DNA of 64,000 bases, from positions 372,001 to 436,000 of the forward strand of contig DIYJ01000011.1 in the NCBI GenBank assembly GCA_002428995.1. The letters are read 5' to 3'. The notes beneath the pieces are model-generated. The model was not told where the DNA came from and made no database searches. It worked only from the letters and a program-made list of their open reading frames with translations. Below are positions 7,946 through 17,900 of the stretch, one piece after another. Position numbers and translations under genes: made by a program. Every line of letters starts with the position of its first letter. The stretch's first letter is position 1. The stretch comes from Flavobacteriales bacterium UBA6057. Its GTDB lineage: Bacteria; Bacteroidota; Bacteroidia; Flavobacteriales_G; Salibacteraceae.

Positions 7946-10927
7946 ATGCTCGCGCTCCTGCTATGCCTGGTCTGCACGTGTTTGAGCATGCAAGGCCAGG
8001 ATGGCGCCAATGCGCGGATGCTTAACTACAATACGGGGAATGGGCTGTCCAATAATATGATCACGGGCATGGTGGCTGACAGTACGGGCTGGCTTTGGGT
8101 CAGTCACGGCAATGCCATCGGCTGCTTTGATGGCATGGACTTTTACTACCCTAACATGGGGCTGGTTCCCTACACCCAAGTAGCGCAGATATTCAAGACG
8201 GATAAGGGTGATATCTGGACGCAGAGCCTTTCCGGTGATTTAGCCTCCTTCATGCCGTCCACCAATCGGTTTGAGCTTTTCGAATTCAATGAGAAAATCC
8301 GTCCCGTCACAAAGGAAAAATCTCTTGAATCACTCAAGGTTACGAAAGACGGCAGCGTTTGGATGGCCGTTCGCGGGCGGGGGATCTACATTATTTCAAA
8401 GGAAGGTGACCTAAGGAACATCAGTGATTCGTTGAGGCTGCACGGGTACGCGGTGGTTGATTTTGCTGAAGGAACTCCTGTGCTGGCAAGCATGGTTGAT
8501 TCTTCCAGGCTTGGCGAACCGTTTTCAGTCTACGTTCTGAACGAGGATTTTTCAATTCGGTCGCAGGCACGGCTATCAGAAACGGAACTGGGGCATGCTC
8601 CTCAAATGCTCGACCTGCCCAATGGTCATAAGCTGCTGTCCACCGGTACCAGAACCTTGGTTGAGTTTGATGCTTCGTGGAACGGTCAATCCTTCCGTTA
8701 TCGTCATGCAGTGAACGGCTTGCTGCTCGACAATCGCAATGGGCTGTGGATTGGAGGAGATGTGAACGGTGTTGCTCATCATTTCAATGCCGATTACCGA
8801 GCTACACCCGAATCCATATACCTGAAGGGGAAGCCGGAAGCCAAGCCCGGCATTTCCGATGCCGATGGTGGTGTATGGATGGCCACACGAGACGAAGGGG
8901 TCTTTCAGGTTCCCTATCCGTACTATCGATTTTACCGGATGAACGATGATCTTCTGGACATTTCCAACAGCATCATCTCCATTACCAATGACAGGGAACG
9001 GATTTGGTTTGTAAACCGAAAAAGCGGCATTGGATACTTCCAGCCGGGAGATACAGCCTTACGACTTATCAAACTTGATACTGCCGGTTTGGAGTTGAAC
9101 GGCATCAAAAGCATCCATTTTGACACACTGAGAAATATACTGTGGCTCGGAACCGGGAATGGTTTGTTTGCCTGCGACCCTCAGGATGGAAGACCTTTTC
9201 AGCCTGCCGATCTCGATTCAGAGGCTGCATCAGGAATAGTCAAGGAAATCCTTCCGGGAAATGATCCGGGCGAAATGCTCGTCATCTTTGAGCAACCCCA
9301 CTTTTTCCTGCGCATGAATGGAGGAGAAGTAAGGTTCAAGTCCATGTTCTTTGAGGATTATATCCACGATGTGGTGTCTTTGAAAGACGGCAGAGCATGG
9401 GCGAGTACATGGCGCGGTATCTGGAAATACGCTGAAGGTAACTGGGAGAATTTCCATGATTCTTTTCCTTACCTGAGCAAGCATCCTGCGCGTCTCGTTT
9501 ACACAGATAGTTCGCTATGGGTCTCTACCATGGGATGGGCAACCGTGAGTGTGATCCATGGTCAGCTTGACACCATTGCCTACAGAGGCTGGGAGCTGCG
9601 CAACACGCGGAATCTGTTTCGGGCTGAGAATGGGGATTTGATCGGAACGAACATGGATGGAATGGTGTGCATTGCACACCCTGATGATAGCGAAAAGCGA
9701 ATGGTGTCCGTGTTTCCCGGGGATATTGAAGTACTAAAATCCCAGCGCTGGCTGGGCAATCGATTGGGAGATGAATACTACGCTGGAACCCCGAGTGGAA
9801 TCTGCAGAATATCAATGCCTGATCAGATCATGCCGCAGTTTCAGGCTCCCAGAACGATCATCTCCAGTCTGAAGATCAACGGTAAGGATACAACGATACA
9901 ATCGAGCTATGATCTGGACTACGATCAGAATTTCATAGACCTTGATTTGAGGCAGCTTCAGTTTTTGCAGAGTACCTACACCATTAAGTATCTGCGCTAC
10001 GCACTGAAAGGCCTGGAACAGGATTGGAACGAGGTGAAAGAAAAGAGCAGTATCACTTATACCACGCTACCTTCGGGTGAGTATCAGCTCAAATTTTACA
10101 GCTATTTCGGAAATGGCTATCGTCCAGATCCTACAGTGATTGATATCAGCATCCATCCACCTTACTGGGAAACCTGGTGGTTCAGGTTGCTGGTTGGGCT
10201 TGTTTTGGCCGCTTCTATTTTGGCACTTTTTCTCTTCCGCTCCCGTCAGATTGTGGCGCGCGAACGACTGAAATCAGAGATGGCGCTCGAATCCAGTCGA
10301 TTAGAGATGCGGGCGCTCAAAGCTCAGATCAATCCTCACTTCATTTTCAACGCCATCTCCAGCGTTCAATACTACTTGAAGAAAAACAGGCCGGAAGAGG
10401 CGGGTAGCTATCTCCAGCGTTTTGCCGGAGTCATTCGCCAGGTGCTTGAGAACTCAGAGGAAGCATTGGTCCCTTTGACCAGTGAATTGAAGCTCATGAA
10501 ACACTACGTGGAATTGGAATCAGAGCGCTTTGATGGCGACCCCATTCAGTTCAAAGTCTCCTTGCATGAGGTAGATGAGCATCTCACATTGGTTCCTCCA
10601 ACCCTCTTTCAACCTTACATCGAAAACGCAGTATGGCATGGCTTGCGAACAAAGGCAGGTGAACGGATACTGCACCTCCAGTTTACGGTGTCTAGCGACT
10701 TGTTGCTCATCAGCATTACGGACAATGGCGTTGGACGAAAGGCCGCGGCTCAACACGAGGCTCGCGGCAAGCACCGTTCCTTTGGTATGATGATCGCCTC
10801 CAGGCGCATTGAGATCCTCAATCAGAAGCACAATGGCAGTATTGAGGTGGAAGATCTGGAAGCCAATGGCGTTGCCTCGGGCACTTGCGTAAGACTCTCG
10901 ATTCCACATCAAACAATTCCACAATGA
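7946..10927 (+). CDS. LytS-type histidine kinase with beta-propeller sensor
   Basis: The start is placed at the ATG at 7946, which gives a clean signal peptide (MLALLLCLVCTCLSMQGQ); the open frame reaches back to 7820. Of 993 residues, about 25-660 are periplasmic two-component-propeller repeats with units such as DSTGWLWVSHGN and DGGVWMATRDEGV. A Y_Y_Y-like domain follows (about 665-735), then a single transmembrane helix (about 745-765). The His_kinase domain carries KAQINPHFIFNAISSVQYYL near residue 795, and the ATPase has PYIENAVWHGL near 890. Such kinases sense extracellular or periplasmic cues in Bacteroidota. The stop overlaps the response-regulator start as ATGA, so the two are co-translated. 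Confidence 0.9.
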   Translation: MLALLLCLVCTCLSMQGQDGANARMLNYNTGNGLSNNMITGMVADSTGWLWVSHGNAIGCFDGMDFYYPNMGLVPYTQVAQIFKTDKGDIWTQSLSGDLASFMPSTNRFELFEFNEKIRPVTKEKSLESLKVTKDGSVWMAVRGRGIYIISKEGDLRNISDSLRLHGYAVVDFAEGTPVLASMVDSSRLGEPFSVYVLNEDFSIRSQARLSETELGHAPQMLDLPNGHKLLSTGTRTLVEFDASWNGQSFRYRHAVNGLLLDNRNGLWIGGDVNGVAHHFNADYRATPESIYLKGKPEAKPGISDADGGVWMATRDEGVFQVPYPYYRFYRMNDDLLDISNSIISITNDRERIWFVNRKSGIGYFQPGDTALRLIKLDTAGLELNGIKSIHFDTLRNILWLGTGNGLFACDPQDGRPFQPADLDSEAASGIVKEILPGNDPGEMLVIFEQPHFFLRMNGGEVRFKSMFFEDYIHDVVSLKDGRAWASTWRGIWKYAEGNWENFHDSFPYLSKHPARLVYTDSSLWVSTMGWATVSVIHGQLDTIAYRGWELRNTRNLFRAENGDLIGTNMDGMVCIAHPDDSEKRMVSVFPGDIEVLKSQRWLGNRLGDEYYAGTPSGICRISMPDQIMPQFQAPRTIISSLKINGKDTTIQSSYDLDYDQNFIDLDLRQLQFLQSTYTIKYLRYALKGLEQDWNEVKEKSSITYTTLPSGEYQLKFYSYFGNGYRPDPTVIDISIHPPYWETWWFRLLVGLVLAASILALFLFRSRQIVARERLKSEMALESSRLEMRALKAQINPHFIFNAISSVQYYLKKNRPEEAGSYLQRFAGVIRQVLENSEEALVPLTSELKLMKHYVELESERFDGDPIQFKVSLHEVDEHLTLVPPTLFQPYIENAVWHGLRTKAGERILHLQFTVSSDLLLISITDNGVGRKAAAQHEARGKHRSFGMMIASRRIEILNQKHNGSIEVEDLEANGVASGTCVRLSIPHQTIPQ

Positions 10928-11661
10928 CAGCACTGATCCTTGACGATGAACGTATTCCCGCTGAACTTCTTCAGGATTTGATTTCAGAACACTGCAGCGA
11001 TTTCGAAAGGGTAGGGGTGTGTACCGATCCTCAGCAAGCGCTCACGTTGATTGATCAGGAGACGATTGATGTGCTTTTCCTTGACATAGAAATGCCCGAG
11101 ATGGATGGCTTTGAGTTCATTGAGAATCTGGATCGGAGTAAGATGCCTTCGATCATCTTCACAACGGCCTTTGATAAGTATGCCGTAAAAGCTTTCGAAA
11201 AAAATGCCGTGCATTATCTGCTGAAGCCCATCGATCCTCAATTGCTCAAAGAAGCAGTCGGTCGCATTAAGCATCAAGATGAGGGCAGCTCTTCAGAAGG
11301 GCTGTTCACTGCTGTGAAGCAGATCCGCGATCTCGGTGACCGCATCACCATCGCGGAAGGGCCGGATTACCACATTGTGAGCGTAGCTGATATTGTTCGC
11401 ATTGAAGGTTCGGGAAGTTACTCCACGTTTTACCTGGCAGATGAGCGTAAACTGACCGCCAGCAAGCGATTGAATCACTATGATGAACGCCTTTCGAAGC
11501 AGGTGTTTTTCCGTTCTCATCAGTCACACCTCGTGAATCTCAACTTCGTGCAGCGATACTCCAAATCTGATGGTGGATACTTGGTCATGAAAACAGGCCA
11601 TACAGTTCCTCTAAGTAAGAGGAACCGAGATGGCCTGTTGAATCGATTGAGTAACCTGTAA
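10924..11661 (+). CDS. LytTR-family response regulator
   Basis: This 245-residue regulator begins at the ATG overlapping the kinase stop; a longer frame from 10885 would lie inside the kinase gene. The receiver domain has the acidic pair in LILDDERI, phospho-acceptor Asp54 in FLDIEMPEMDGF, the Thr switch in FTTAFDKYA and the Lys in YLLKPID. A LytTR DNA-binding domain covers about residues 150-240, with VRIEGSGSYSTFYLAD, FFRSHQSHLVNLNFV and VPLSKRNRDGLL. It is the cognate partner of the upstream kinase. The next gene in its direction is antisense, so its targets are elsewhere or across the divergent T9SS promoter region near 17800. Confidence 0.92.
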   Translation: MTALILDDERIPAELLQDLISEHCSDFERVGVCTDPQQALTLIDQETIDVLFLDIEMPEMDGFEFIENLDRSKMPSIIFTTAFDKYAVKAFEKNAVHYLLKPIDPQLLKEAVGRIKHQDEGSSSEGLFTAVKQIRDLGDRITIAEGPDYHIVSVADIVRIEGSGSYSTFYLADERKLTASKRLNHYDERLSKQVFFRSHQSHLVNLNFVQRYSKSDGGYLVMKTGHTVPLSKRNRDGLLNRLSNL

Positions 11662-11667
11662 GGAACG

Positions 11668-14600
11668 CTATCTGCGTGTGATCTTTTCGGTCCTTACATG
11701 TTGATATTGATCGGTGGTCTGTATCAGATAAGCGCCACTGGCCAGCGTTTCCCATCCGTAGATGATCACCTGATTTGCAGAAATCTCCAGGTTGAGCTGA
11801 TTGGTCAGCACTCGGCCGGTAATGTCCAGCACGTTCACTTCCTGAAGCTCAATTTCCGTGCTGCCATCCGTGAGGTAACTGATGGTTAAGGGCTCTTCTG
11901 TGATAACGGTCCTTACTCCTTGGTTTGCACTCGTGCTGTAGCTTCCGAGTCCTCGCTTAGAACTTCCGTTGGTCGTGTCAATGAAGGTGATCTCACACGT
12001 GTCCGTGCAGTTGCCGATCACCTGGCCATTGAACTTCTGATCGATCACGATTTTGTAAGTCGTGCTGTCATTGAGCCAATTGGCCGTGTTCAGGAAGCTG
12101 GCACTTGTTTGAAGCGTTTGTACAAGTGTCAGGCTGCCACCAGATCCAACTTCGAAGATTCGCACCTGCTGGCCTGTATTGTTGCACACGTATGCATTGT
12201 TCATCAGGCGAAGGATCGAGTTTCGGTTCGAATTGGTGTATTCAATCGTATCTCTGCAAGCACTCATACCCGTTGCTACATTTTCATAGTAGAGTCCGCA
12301 AGGCGGATAATCGATGAAAATCTCACAGGTATCACTGCTCCATGCTGTGGTGTCGCATCCGTCTATGCTTCGGGTGACGACATCGTAGCGCTGGCCAAAC
12401 CAGGGCGAACCTGAGACATTGGCTGGGTAGGAAGGCATGAACGTGCAGGGCGTGAAATACGCGGTTCCCGTTCCTGAAGTCCAGCCGATGAACTCACGAT
12501 AAGTGGAATCGACCGTAGTATCCTGGTTGATGAAACGATACTGAAAGCGATCCACATAGATGATACCCTGAATGTAGATTCGGTCACCCATCTGAACTGA
12601 GTCACCACAAGGCGGAGTCTTGGGCGCTGCCCCCGTCAGACTCAGACTTGTATACGGGATGTCCTGGATGCGGATTGTGCATTCGGCATCACACCAAATA
12701 CTTGTGTCCGTTGTGTCAATCCTTCGTGTTTGGATGCTATAGGTGGTGCCATAATGAGGTGCACCCGAAATGTGATGCGCTGGATGCATCAGCGCATGCA
12801 ACGACCGGAAGGGGAATCCTTTGTGCACCTTGGCGATAAACTCCTCATAAGGTGCACAACCGGCCGGCTGATCAATCGGGGTGAACTTCAACTCGAATAC
12901 CGTACTCGTGAGGGCATCCCCAGGATAGTAGATACGGATGTTTTCATTGATGCCCAATGTGTCACCGCAACCGTCAAAAGCCAGGGGCTCACATGCTTCA
13001 CCAAACGTGCAGGAGTCGATGATACAGCCACAGAGTCCGCTGTAAACGTAGATCGTTCCGGCATCACCCGATGGACTTTGATTGAAGTGGTCGGTCGTGA
13101 ACAGCACCTTGTTTGTGTCCGCACTATTCCCTGCAACGGTGACGTACTGTCGCTTACTGGACCATGAGCCTACTTTGGCTAGTAGTTGATACTCTACGTC
13201 AAAGGCCTGCGGATTTACAAGGGTTACGCTCACAACATGACTATCCGGAGCTACTTCTTCGTTTTTGCAGTTCAGGATATTCGGAAAGAATCGGTCGTAG
13301 AAGTAGTGTAAACGAAACAGACTGTCAGATGTGATGTACTCTGAGTTACTGCAGGCATCAGGACCATAGATGTGTGTCGCAATCGTCATGCTGTCAGGAT
13401 AATCGCAGATTGGATCGAGTCTTGAGATGCGGAGCAAGATGGTATCCGTGTCGTTTGCAACGATAGGAGTCGGTATGGATATATCGTAGAACCCATTCTC
13501 CAAGTCCTTCACGTCCAGTTGCGTATTCATCCATAGTGGGAGCGTTGATTCGACAAAACCCACCCTGATCTTCGCAGAGTCAATGGCCGAAACGTTGGAT
13601 CCAAAGGCATAGTGAATGAACACGGTGTCCACATCACCGCAGTTGGTATTGGAGTCGATGCTCACAATTTCGAAGATGCTTTGAACCTGCGTGGTCGGGT
13701 GGTCCTTGGTCAGGTGGAATTCGATGGTGTCTCCACAGTAGGTGCGCGAAAGGATGTCCAGCGTCATCGGTTGTGGATCTTGCGTCAGCACACGCACCAG
13801 CTTGAAATGAAGATCCAATTGTCCGTCCGCAAAATCGAATCCATTGTTGTTCAGATAGGTGAGGTCATTCAGCTGCCACTTATTAGAACCATCAGGTTCC
13901 AGCGCTATGGGGTTTGAACTTGATGCTGCGAAGTCCGCGTATGCTGAATTAGGAACATAAGTGAACGCTCCGTTTCCAAGTCCGAGCTCAATTTCGATGT
14001 CCAGCATTTTACCAGGACCCTGGGAGTTGAGCTCCAAGGTGTAATCTATCGTGTCGCAGAGTGAAACCGAGTCCATAGTGGTGAGCACAGCATCCAATCC
14101 AACGGCCTCAGGATATACCAGGAAGATGGTGGTGTCAACCTGACAAGCATGCGCTATGTCATCCGGGTATCCATCACAGTTCCATCCCGTGTAGACGGTG
14201 ATCGTATCTACGGCTCCATTGATACTGTCAGGACAGTCATACTTGTACTCGAAGTAGAAGCTTTTGGATGCGATACCTGTGGACAGTACAGTGCCTAATT
14301 CGTAAAGCTTCTTGCCATTGTCGTAAGTGTATGGAAGGCGCAAGTTGCCGATGGGGAGAAAAACTCCATCCGTCAAGGTGATTCTGCTGGACGTCTCGAT
14401 CTTGGCGAAGCAGTTTTGCATTTGGTAGAGGTCCCAATGCTGCCCCGTTTGTGTGTTGTAGATCGGTTGGTTGCTCACCAGGTTTCGTATCCTCAGCGAT
14501 GAGATGGCAGTCGTGTCTGTGAGGTAGATTGTGTCTGTTGATATCCTTTCCGTTTCCAGCACCATCGGTGGCATGTAGGCGTATAGACTGTCTTCTACCA

Positions 14601-17600
14601 CCACCGTTGTGTCGCTCATCGGCACATTATTGATGTAGGCCCGGAACCCAAATTTGACGCTGTCGCCAATCACATTGCTGCAGATTTCCGGGGTCAGATA
14701 GTAGGTGTTCTTGAATCCCTCATCTTCATCTGAGTCGTAGACATAGTCAGTGCGCACGGCTTCGCTGTTCACGATCGGGAAGAGGTAGTTTGTGTCCCTG
14801 ACATAGGTTTCCGGAGAAAAGTGATAATGACCATCTACCATTGCAGGTGGACTTTTCGGCAACATCTTCGAGCTGATGCTGGGCCACGAACCGGTGTGAG
14901 GAGACATCGTGCGTAAAATGTCGAAGAAGGCGATCTTATATCCTTCTGGTTTCTCTATCACCACGGAGTCAAACCTCAGAAACTTCCGAACCTCGTAGGG
15001 AAAACTATCATCATAAGTGCCACCGATGGTAAGTCCCTGATTCGGCTGCAACACATGCAGCGTGTTGTAGCTAGAGACACGCCATGGCGCACCGGTGTTA
15101 TAATCCTTTTTATAAAGTACGGCTGAAGGCAGATTACTCACGCGGATGGCAGAAACTCCCGTTCCCCAGAACTCACACCAATAGCGATGGCAATCCAGCA
15201 GAGGTTGACTTGGTTCTGCATAGTAGGCGCCATCAGCATCCCCACAGGTTGAAGTGCTGTACACTCCGCTCGCAAATACTCTGATTTGGCTGTAGATCAG
15301 TTCCTGAGCTTCCGTAGGATTGTAAATGAAGCGAGCCTTCATATCGATGTATACGGAGTCGTAACCTTCGTAGTAATCCAGCAAGTGAGCATTTGGCCAA
15401 CCTTGAGCCTGAAGGCTGTCGATGTGCAGGTTCAGCGTCATGGTTGTATCGGTCATGTTGACATTCAGATAGCTTGCCGGCAGCTTGATTACCACCTCTC
15501 CGGCCGGTGCGTTTTCCACGAATGTGCACGTGATCGAATCTAGAATCTGGTATTGCAGCGAACTCAGGTCATAGATCGCAATCATATTGCGCATCTGGAA
15601 ATTCAGAGAGTTAAGTGTCACGGTCGAGCCCGGCCAGAGGGTTGACTTGGACGAAATCAGAACCGTATCCCCATGAATCATTCGTTGCGTGTTGGCAACA
15701 TCGCTGTTTGCGGCTACAAAGCTGTTCGGGAAGTCGGGGAAATGATTGTTATTGGTGTCCTGCTCCCCAATATTGATACGCTGAATGCTGAAATCCCGTG
15801 TGATCGCACCGGGAATCTCGCATCCCGGGCACAGCACTGTAACAGGTTCTTCTACTGCGGAAATTAAGAGCCTGCAAGCATCATCGCAGTTTGTGTCAGG
15901 AATGATGTACATGAACTGTCGCAGCAGTTCCGGGCTTGGAATTGCAGGGCAAATGCCTTGAAGATCAAAATTGACTTTAGAGTTCGACATGAAGAGATTG
16001 AGCGTGTCGAAAAAGAAGGTGTTCCCGACCGTATCCAGGTGGTAGAAGTTATCCGGCAGCGCAAATCTGGCTTTGATCGTATCCTTTGCTCCGCCATTGT
16101 TGTAGCGAGGTGACGGGTGGGCTCCAAGGTGCTTTGTCACCTCGAAGGGGATCCATGTGAAATCGATGGGCGAACTTTCCAAAGACTGGATAAAGAACGA
16201 GTTGTCCACGTAGCGAAGTCCGGTATCCATCATGATCTCTACTTCAATGACCGCAGCGCTGTCATCTCCAAACAAACTGACATCGTAGTTGAAGAAAACG
16301 GATGATTTAAAGTTGGCGGAGGTGTTTTCAATGCAGAAGTTAGTTGTATCCGAAACCGTGTCACCAGGAGGCACCTGCACATAGGAATTCAGGTTTTCAA
16401 AAAACTGGCTTTGCTTGAAGGTCAGGATCTTGTTGACGGATCGATGAAACTGTTGATTCTCTGAACACCAATAGTCCGAGTTGATGTTAATCCAAGGGTA
16501 GAAAATGGTTGTTCGGTAGTCTTCACAACATTCAAAAAGGTCATAGGACAACCAGACCGTATCACCCGGATGCATTTCCGGTATCGTGTAGGAAATTTCT
16601 TTGAGGCTGAAGTTTCCGCAATAGGAGGCTACAGTATCCGCAGAGTCTGCCGGGACCGGCAATCCATTAAAGGTACATGCGATCGTATTGGCCAAAAGAT
16701 CCATGGAGTAGTTTCCGCTGCTCGGATCGTTTCCGATGGCAATGGCCACATTGCGAGAAGGACCTGCGCCAATGTTTGTAATGCCAATCAGAAAGGGAAG
16801 GGTGTCACCGGAGAGGTAGCAAACAGTATCACCGGAGAAATAGAATATTTCCGGCTTGCCACCAGATTCGTTTACCTCAGGGTAAAAAGCATTACCAATG
16901 TTTGTGGAAGCGCACAGAGCACCTGTAGAGCATCCATAGTTGAAGAAGTAATCCGTTTTGGTGGAGTCGACATCGCAGCTTGAAATGATGGTGGTATCGT
17001 AAAAGACCAGGGAATCATTGTGCTGAAACCCGGTGATGGTTCCAGAGATCTCACCAGTGTCGGTTTGATTCACATCAACCGTAGCTTGAAGGAAGGAGCC
17101 AGGCTTAACGCCAATGCCTAATACCTGAGCGTCTGGTCCGGAGCGATGCTCAAAGCGGAAAGAACCGGTGTAGGGTTGTGTTCCCGTGTTTTTGATTATT
17201 GTAGTTCGAACCACCGTGTCACCCACTGTGGGTGCATTAACTCCGAAGGGCGCAACCCACGGATTGGCCAAAATCAGAAAGGGACTGTTTGTGGTAACCG
17301 GAACATTCAGCAGATGCGCATCAGAATTCCCTAAGCCATATTTGAATAGCGATCGAATCGGGAGATTAAAATTCTGGGTGGTGGCAGCAATGGCCTCGCA
17401 AGTGGTTTTCAGTAAGAGATCGACCGCAGCACCCGCACTCAGGTTTGACATGTAGAGGTGGATAGAGTCGTTGTCTACGGTGATCGAATCCATGGTGAGG
17501 TTTGTTGTACTGGTGGTATCGCTGAAATACAAACCCTGCGTGTTGACTACAGAGAGCTTCACCTGCTGCACCGAGGCGATGGAGGGATGCAATACATCCA

Positions 17601-17736
17601 CGCTCAATGAAATTGTGTTGTCACAAGGATTGACCGATAGGGAGGCCGGTGCAGTGGAGGTTGACTGCGCCTGAAGCGAATTCAGGTACAGGATCAATAA
17701 GGTCGCATAGAGTAGTGTCTGTCGTGCGAAGTGCAT
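11668..17736 (-). CDS. Giant T9SS-exported surface protein with tandem C-terminal modules
   Basis: The protein has 2022 residues, with a signal peptide (RQTLLYATLLILYLNSLQAQ) and a type A T9SS sorting domain over the last 75 or so residues (VLDITGRVLTNQLNLEISA and YLIQTT), so it should cross the outer membrane by the type IX system. The body is beta-rich and Asp/Thr/Ser-rich with scattered cysteines. One stretch recalls DUF11-like adhesin repeats (SLCDTIDYTLELNSQGPGK). From about residue 1590 to 1930 there are three related modules of 100-120 residues, the first two sharing SG(A/S)P, a Y(x)TR(x)ID(x)xDT core and a W(x)xDxCxI ending. No catalytic motif was recognised. A structural or adhesive surface role is inferred. 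Confidence 0.85.
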   Translation of the reverse strand: MHFARQTLLYATLLILYLNSLQAQSTSTAPASLSVNPCDNTISLSVDVLHPSIASVQQVKLSVVNTQGLYFSDTTSTTNLTMDSITVDNDSIHLYMSNLSAGAAVDLLLKTTCEAIAATTQNFNLPIRSLFKYGLGNSDAHLLNVPVTTNSPFLILANPWVAPFGVNAPTVGDTVVRTTIIKNTGTQPYTGSFRFEHRSGPDAQVLGIGVKPGSFLQATVDVNQTDTGEISGTITGFQHNDSLVFYDTTIISSCDVDSTKTDYFFNYGCSTGALCASTNIGNAFYPEVNESGGKPEIFYFSGDTVCYLSGDTLPFLIGITNIGAGPSRNVAIAIGNDPSSGNYSMDLLANTIACTFNGLPVPADSADTVASYCGNFSLKEISYTIPEMHPGDTVWLSYDLFECCEDYRTTIFYPWININSDYWCSENQQFHRSVNKILTFKQSQFFENLNSYVQVPPGDTVSDTTNFCIENTSANFKSSVFFNYDVSLFGDDSAAVIEVEIMMDTGLRYVDNSFFIQSLESSPIDFTWIPFEVTKHLGAHPSPRYNNGGAKDTIKARFALPDNFYHLDTVGNTFFFDTLNLFMSNSKVNFDLQGICPAIPSPELLRQFMYIIPDTNCDDACRLLISAVEEPVTVLCPGCEIPGAITRDFSIQRINIGEQDTNNNHFPDFPNSFVAANSDVANTQRMIHGDTVLISSKSTLWPGSTVTLNSLNFQMRNMIAIYDLSSLQYQILDSITCTFVENAPAGEVVIKLPASYLNVNMTDTTMTLNLHIDSLQAQGWPNAHLLDYYEGYDSVYIDMKARFIYNPTEAQELIYSQIRVFASGVYSTSTCGDADGAYYAEPSQPLLDCHRYWCEFWGTGVSAIRVSNLPSAVLYKKDYNTGAPWRVSSYNTLHVLQPNQGLTIGGTYDDSFPYEVRKFLRFDSVVIEKPEGYKIAFFDILRTMSPHTGSWPSISSKMLPKSPPAMVDGHYHFSPETYVRDTNYLFPIVNSEAVRTDYVYDSDEDEGFKNTYYLTPEICSNVIGDSVKFGFRAYINNVPMSDTTVVVEDSLYAYMPPMVLETERISTDTIYLTDTTAISSLRIRNLVSNQPIYNTQTGQHWDLYQMQNCFAKIETSSRITLTDGVFLPIGNLRLPYTYDNGKKLYELGTVLSTGIASKSFYFEYKYDCPDSINGAVDTITVYTGWNCDGYPDDIAHACQVDTTIFLVYPEAVGLDAVLTTMDSVSLCDTIDYTLELNSQGPGKMLDIEIELGLGNGAFTYVPNSAYADFAASSSNPIALEPDGSNKWQLNDLTYLNNNGFDFADGQLDLHFKLVRVLTQDPQPMTLDILSRTYCGDTIEFHLTKDHPTTQVQSIFEIVSIDSNTNCGDVDTVFIHYAFGSNVSAIDSAKIRVGFVESTLPLWMNTQLDVKDLENGFYDISIPTPIVANDTDTILLRISRLDPICDYPDSMTIATHIYGPDACSNSEYITSDSLFRLHYFYDRFFPNILNCKNEEVAPDSHVVSVTLVNPQAFDVEYQLLAKVGSWSSKRQYVTVAGNSADTNKVLFTTDHFNQSPSGDAGTIYVYSGLCGCIIDSCTFGEACEPLAFDGCGDTLGINENIRIYYPGDALTSTVFELKFTPIDQPAGCAPYEEFIAKVHKGFPFRSLHALMHPAHHISGAPHYGTTYSIQTRRIDTTDTSIWCDAECTIRIQDIPYTSLSLTGAAPKTPPCGDSVQMGDRIYIQGIIYVDRFQYRFINQDTTVDSTYREFIGWTSGTGTAYFTPCTFMPSYPANVSGSPWFGQRYDVVTRSIDGCDTTAWSSDTCEIFIDYPPCGLYYENVATGMSACRDTIEYTNSNRNSILRLMNNAYVCNNTGQQVRIFEVGSGGSLTLVQTLQTSASFLNTANWLNDSTTYKIVIDQKFNGQVIGNCTDTCEITFIDTTNGSSKRGLGSYSTSANQGVRTVITEEPLTISYLTDGSTEIELQEVNVLDITGRVLTNQLNLEISANQVIIYGWETLASGAYLIQTTDQYQHVRTEKITRR

Positions 17737-17797
17737 GGTATTTAGTTTTTAGGCATTCCTTCAAAGGACACGTGCACCGGTTGATTCAGGAGTCGGG

Positions 17798-17831
17798 AAT
17801 TCAAATCGGGTGCGTTTCAATTCAAATCGGG
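17798..17831. promoter_or_regulatory. 13-bp direct repeat, 21-bp period, between divergent T9SS genes
   Basis: AATTCAAATCGGG occurs at 17798-17810 and again at 17819-17831, an exact 13-base repeat with a 21-base period (two helical turns). It lies in the 164-base gap between the divergent starts of the giant T9SS gene (17736) and the propeller T9SS gene (17901). This geometry suits a dimeric activator or repressor bound on one DNA face. No protein can be assigned to it. Confidence 0.4.
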
Positions 17832-17884
17832 ATGATCCAGCTGTTCTACACTACGTAAGCATGAGGTCAGCTCACGACTTCCTC

Positions 17885-17892
17885 TATCTTTG
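17885..17892 (+). promoter_or_regulatory. TATCTTTG -7 box of propeller T9SS gene
   Basis: TATCTTTG matches the Bacteroidota -7 consensus TAnnTTTG and ends 8 bases before the ATG at 17901, implying a very short leader. No clear -33 TTG was found at the expected distance. Confidence 0.45.
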
Positions 17893-17900
17893 AGCTGATC

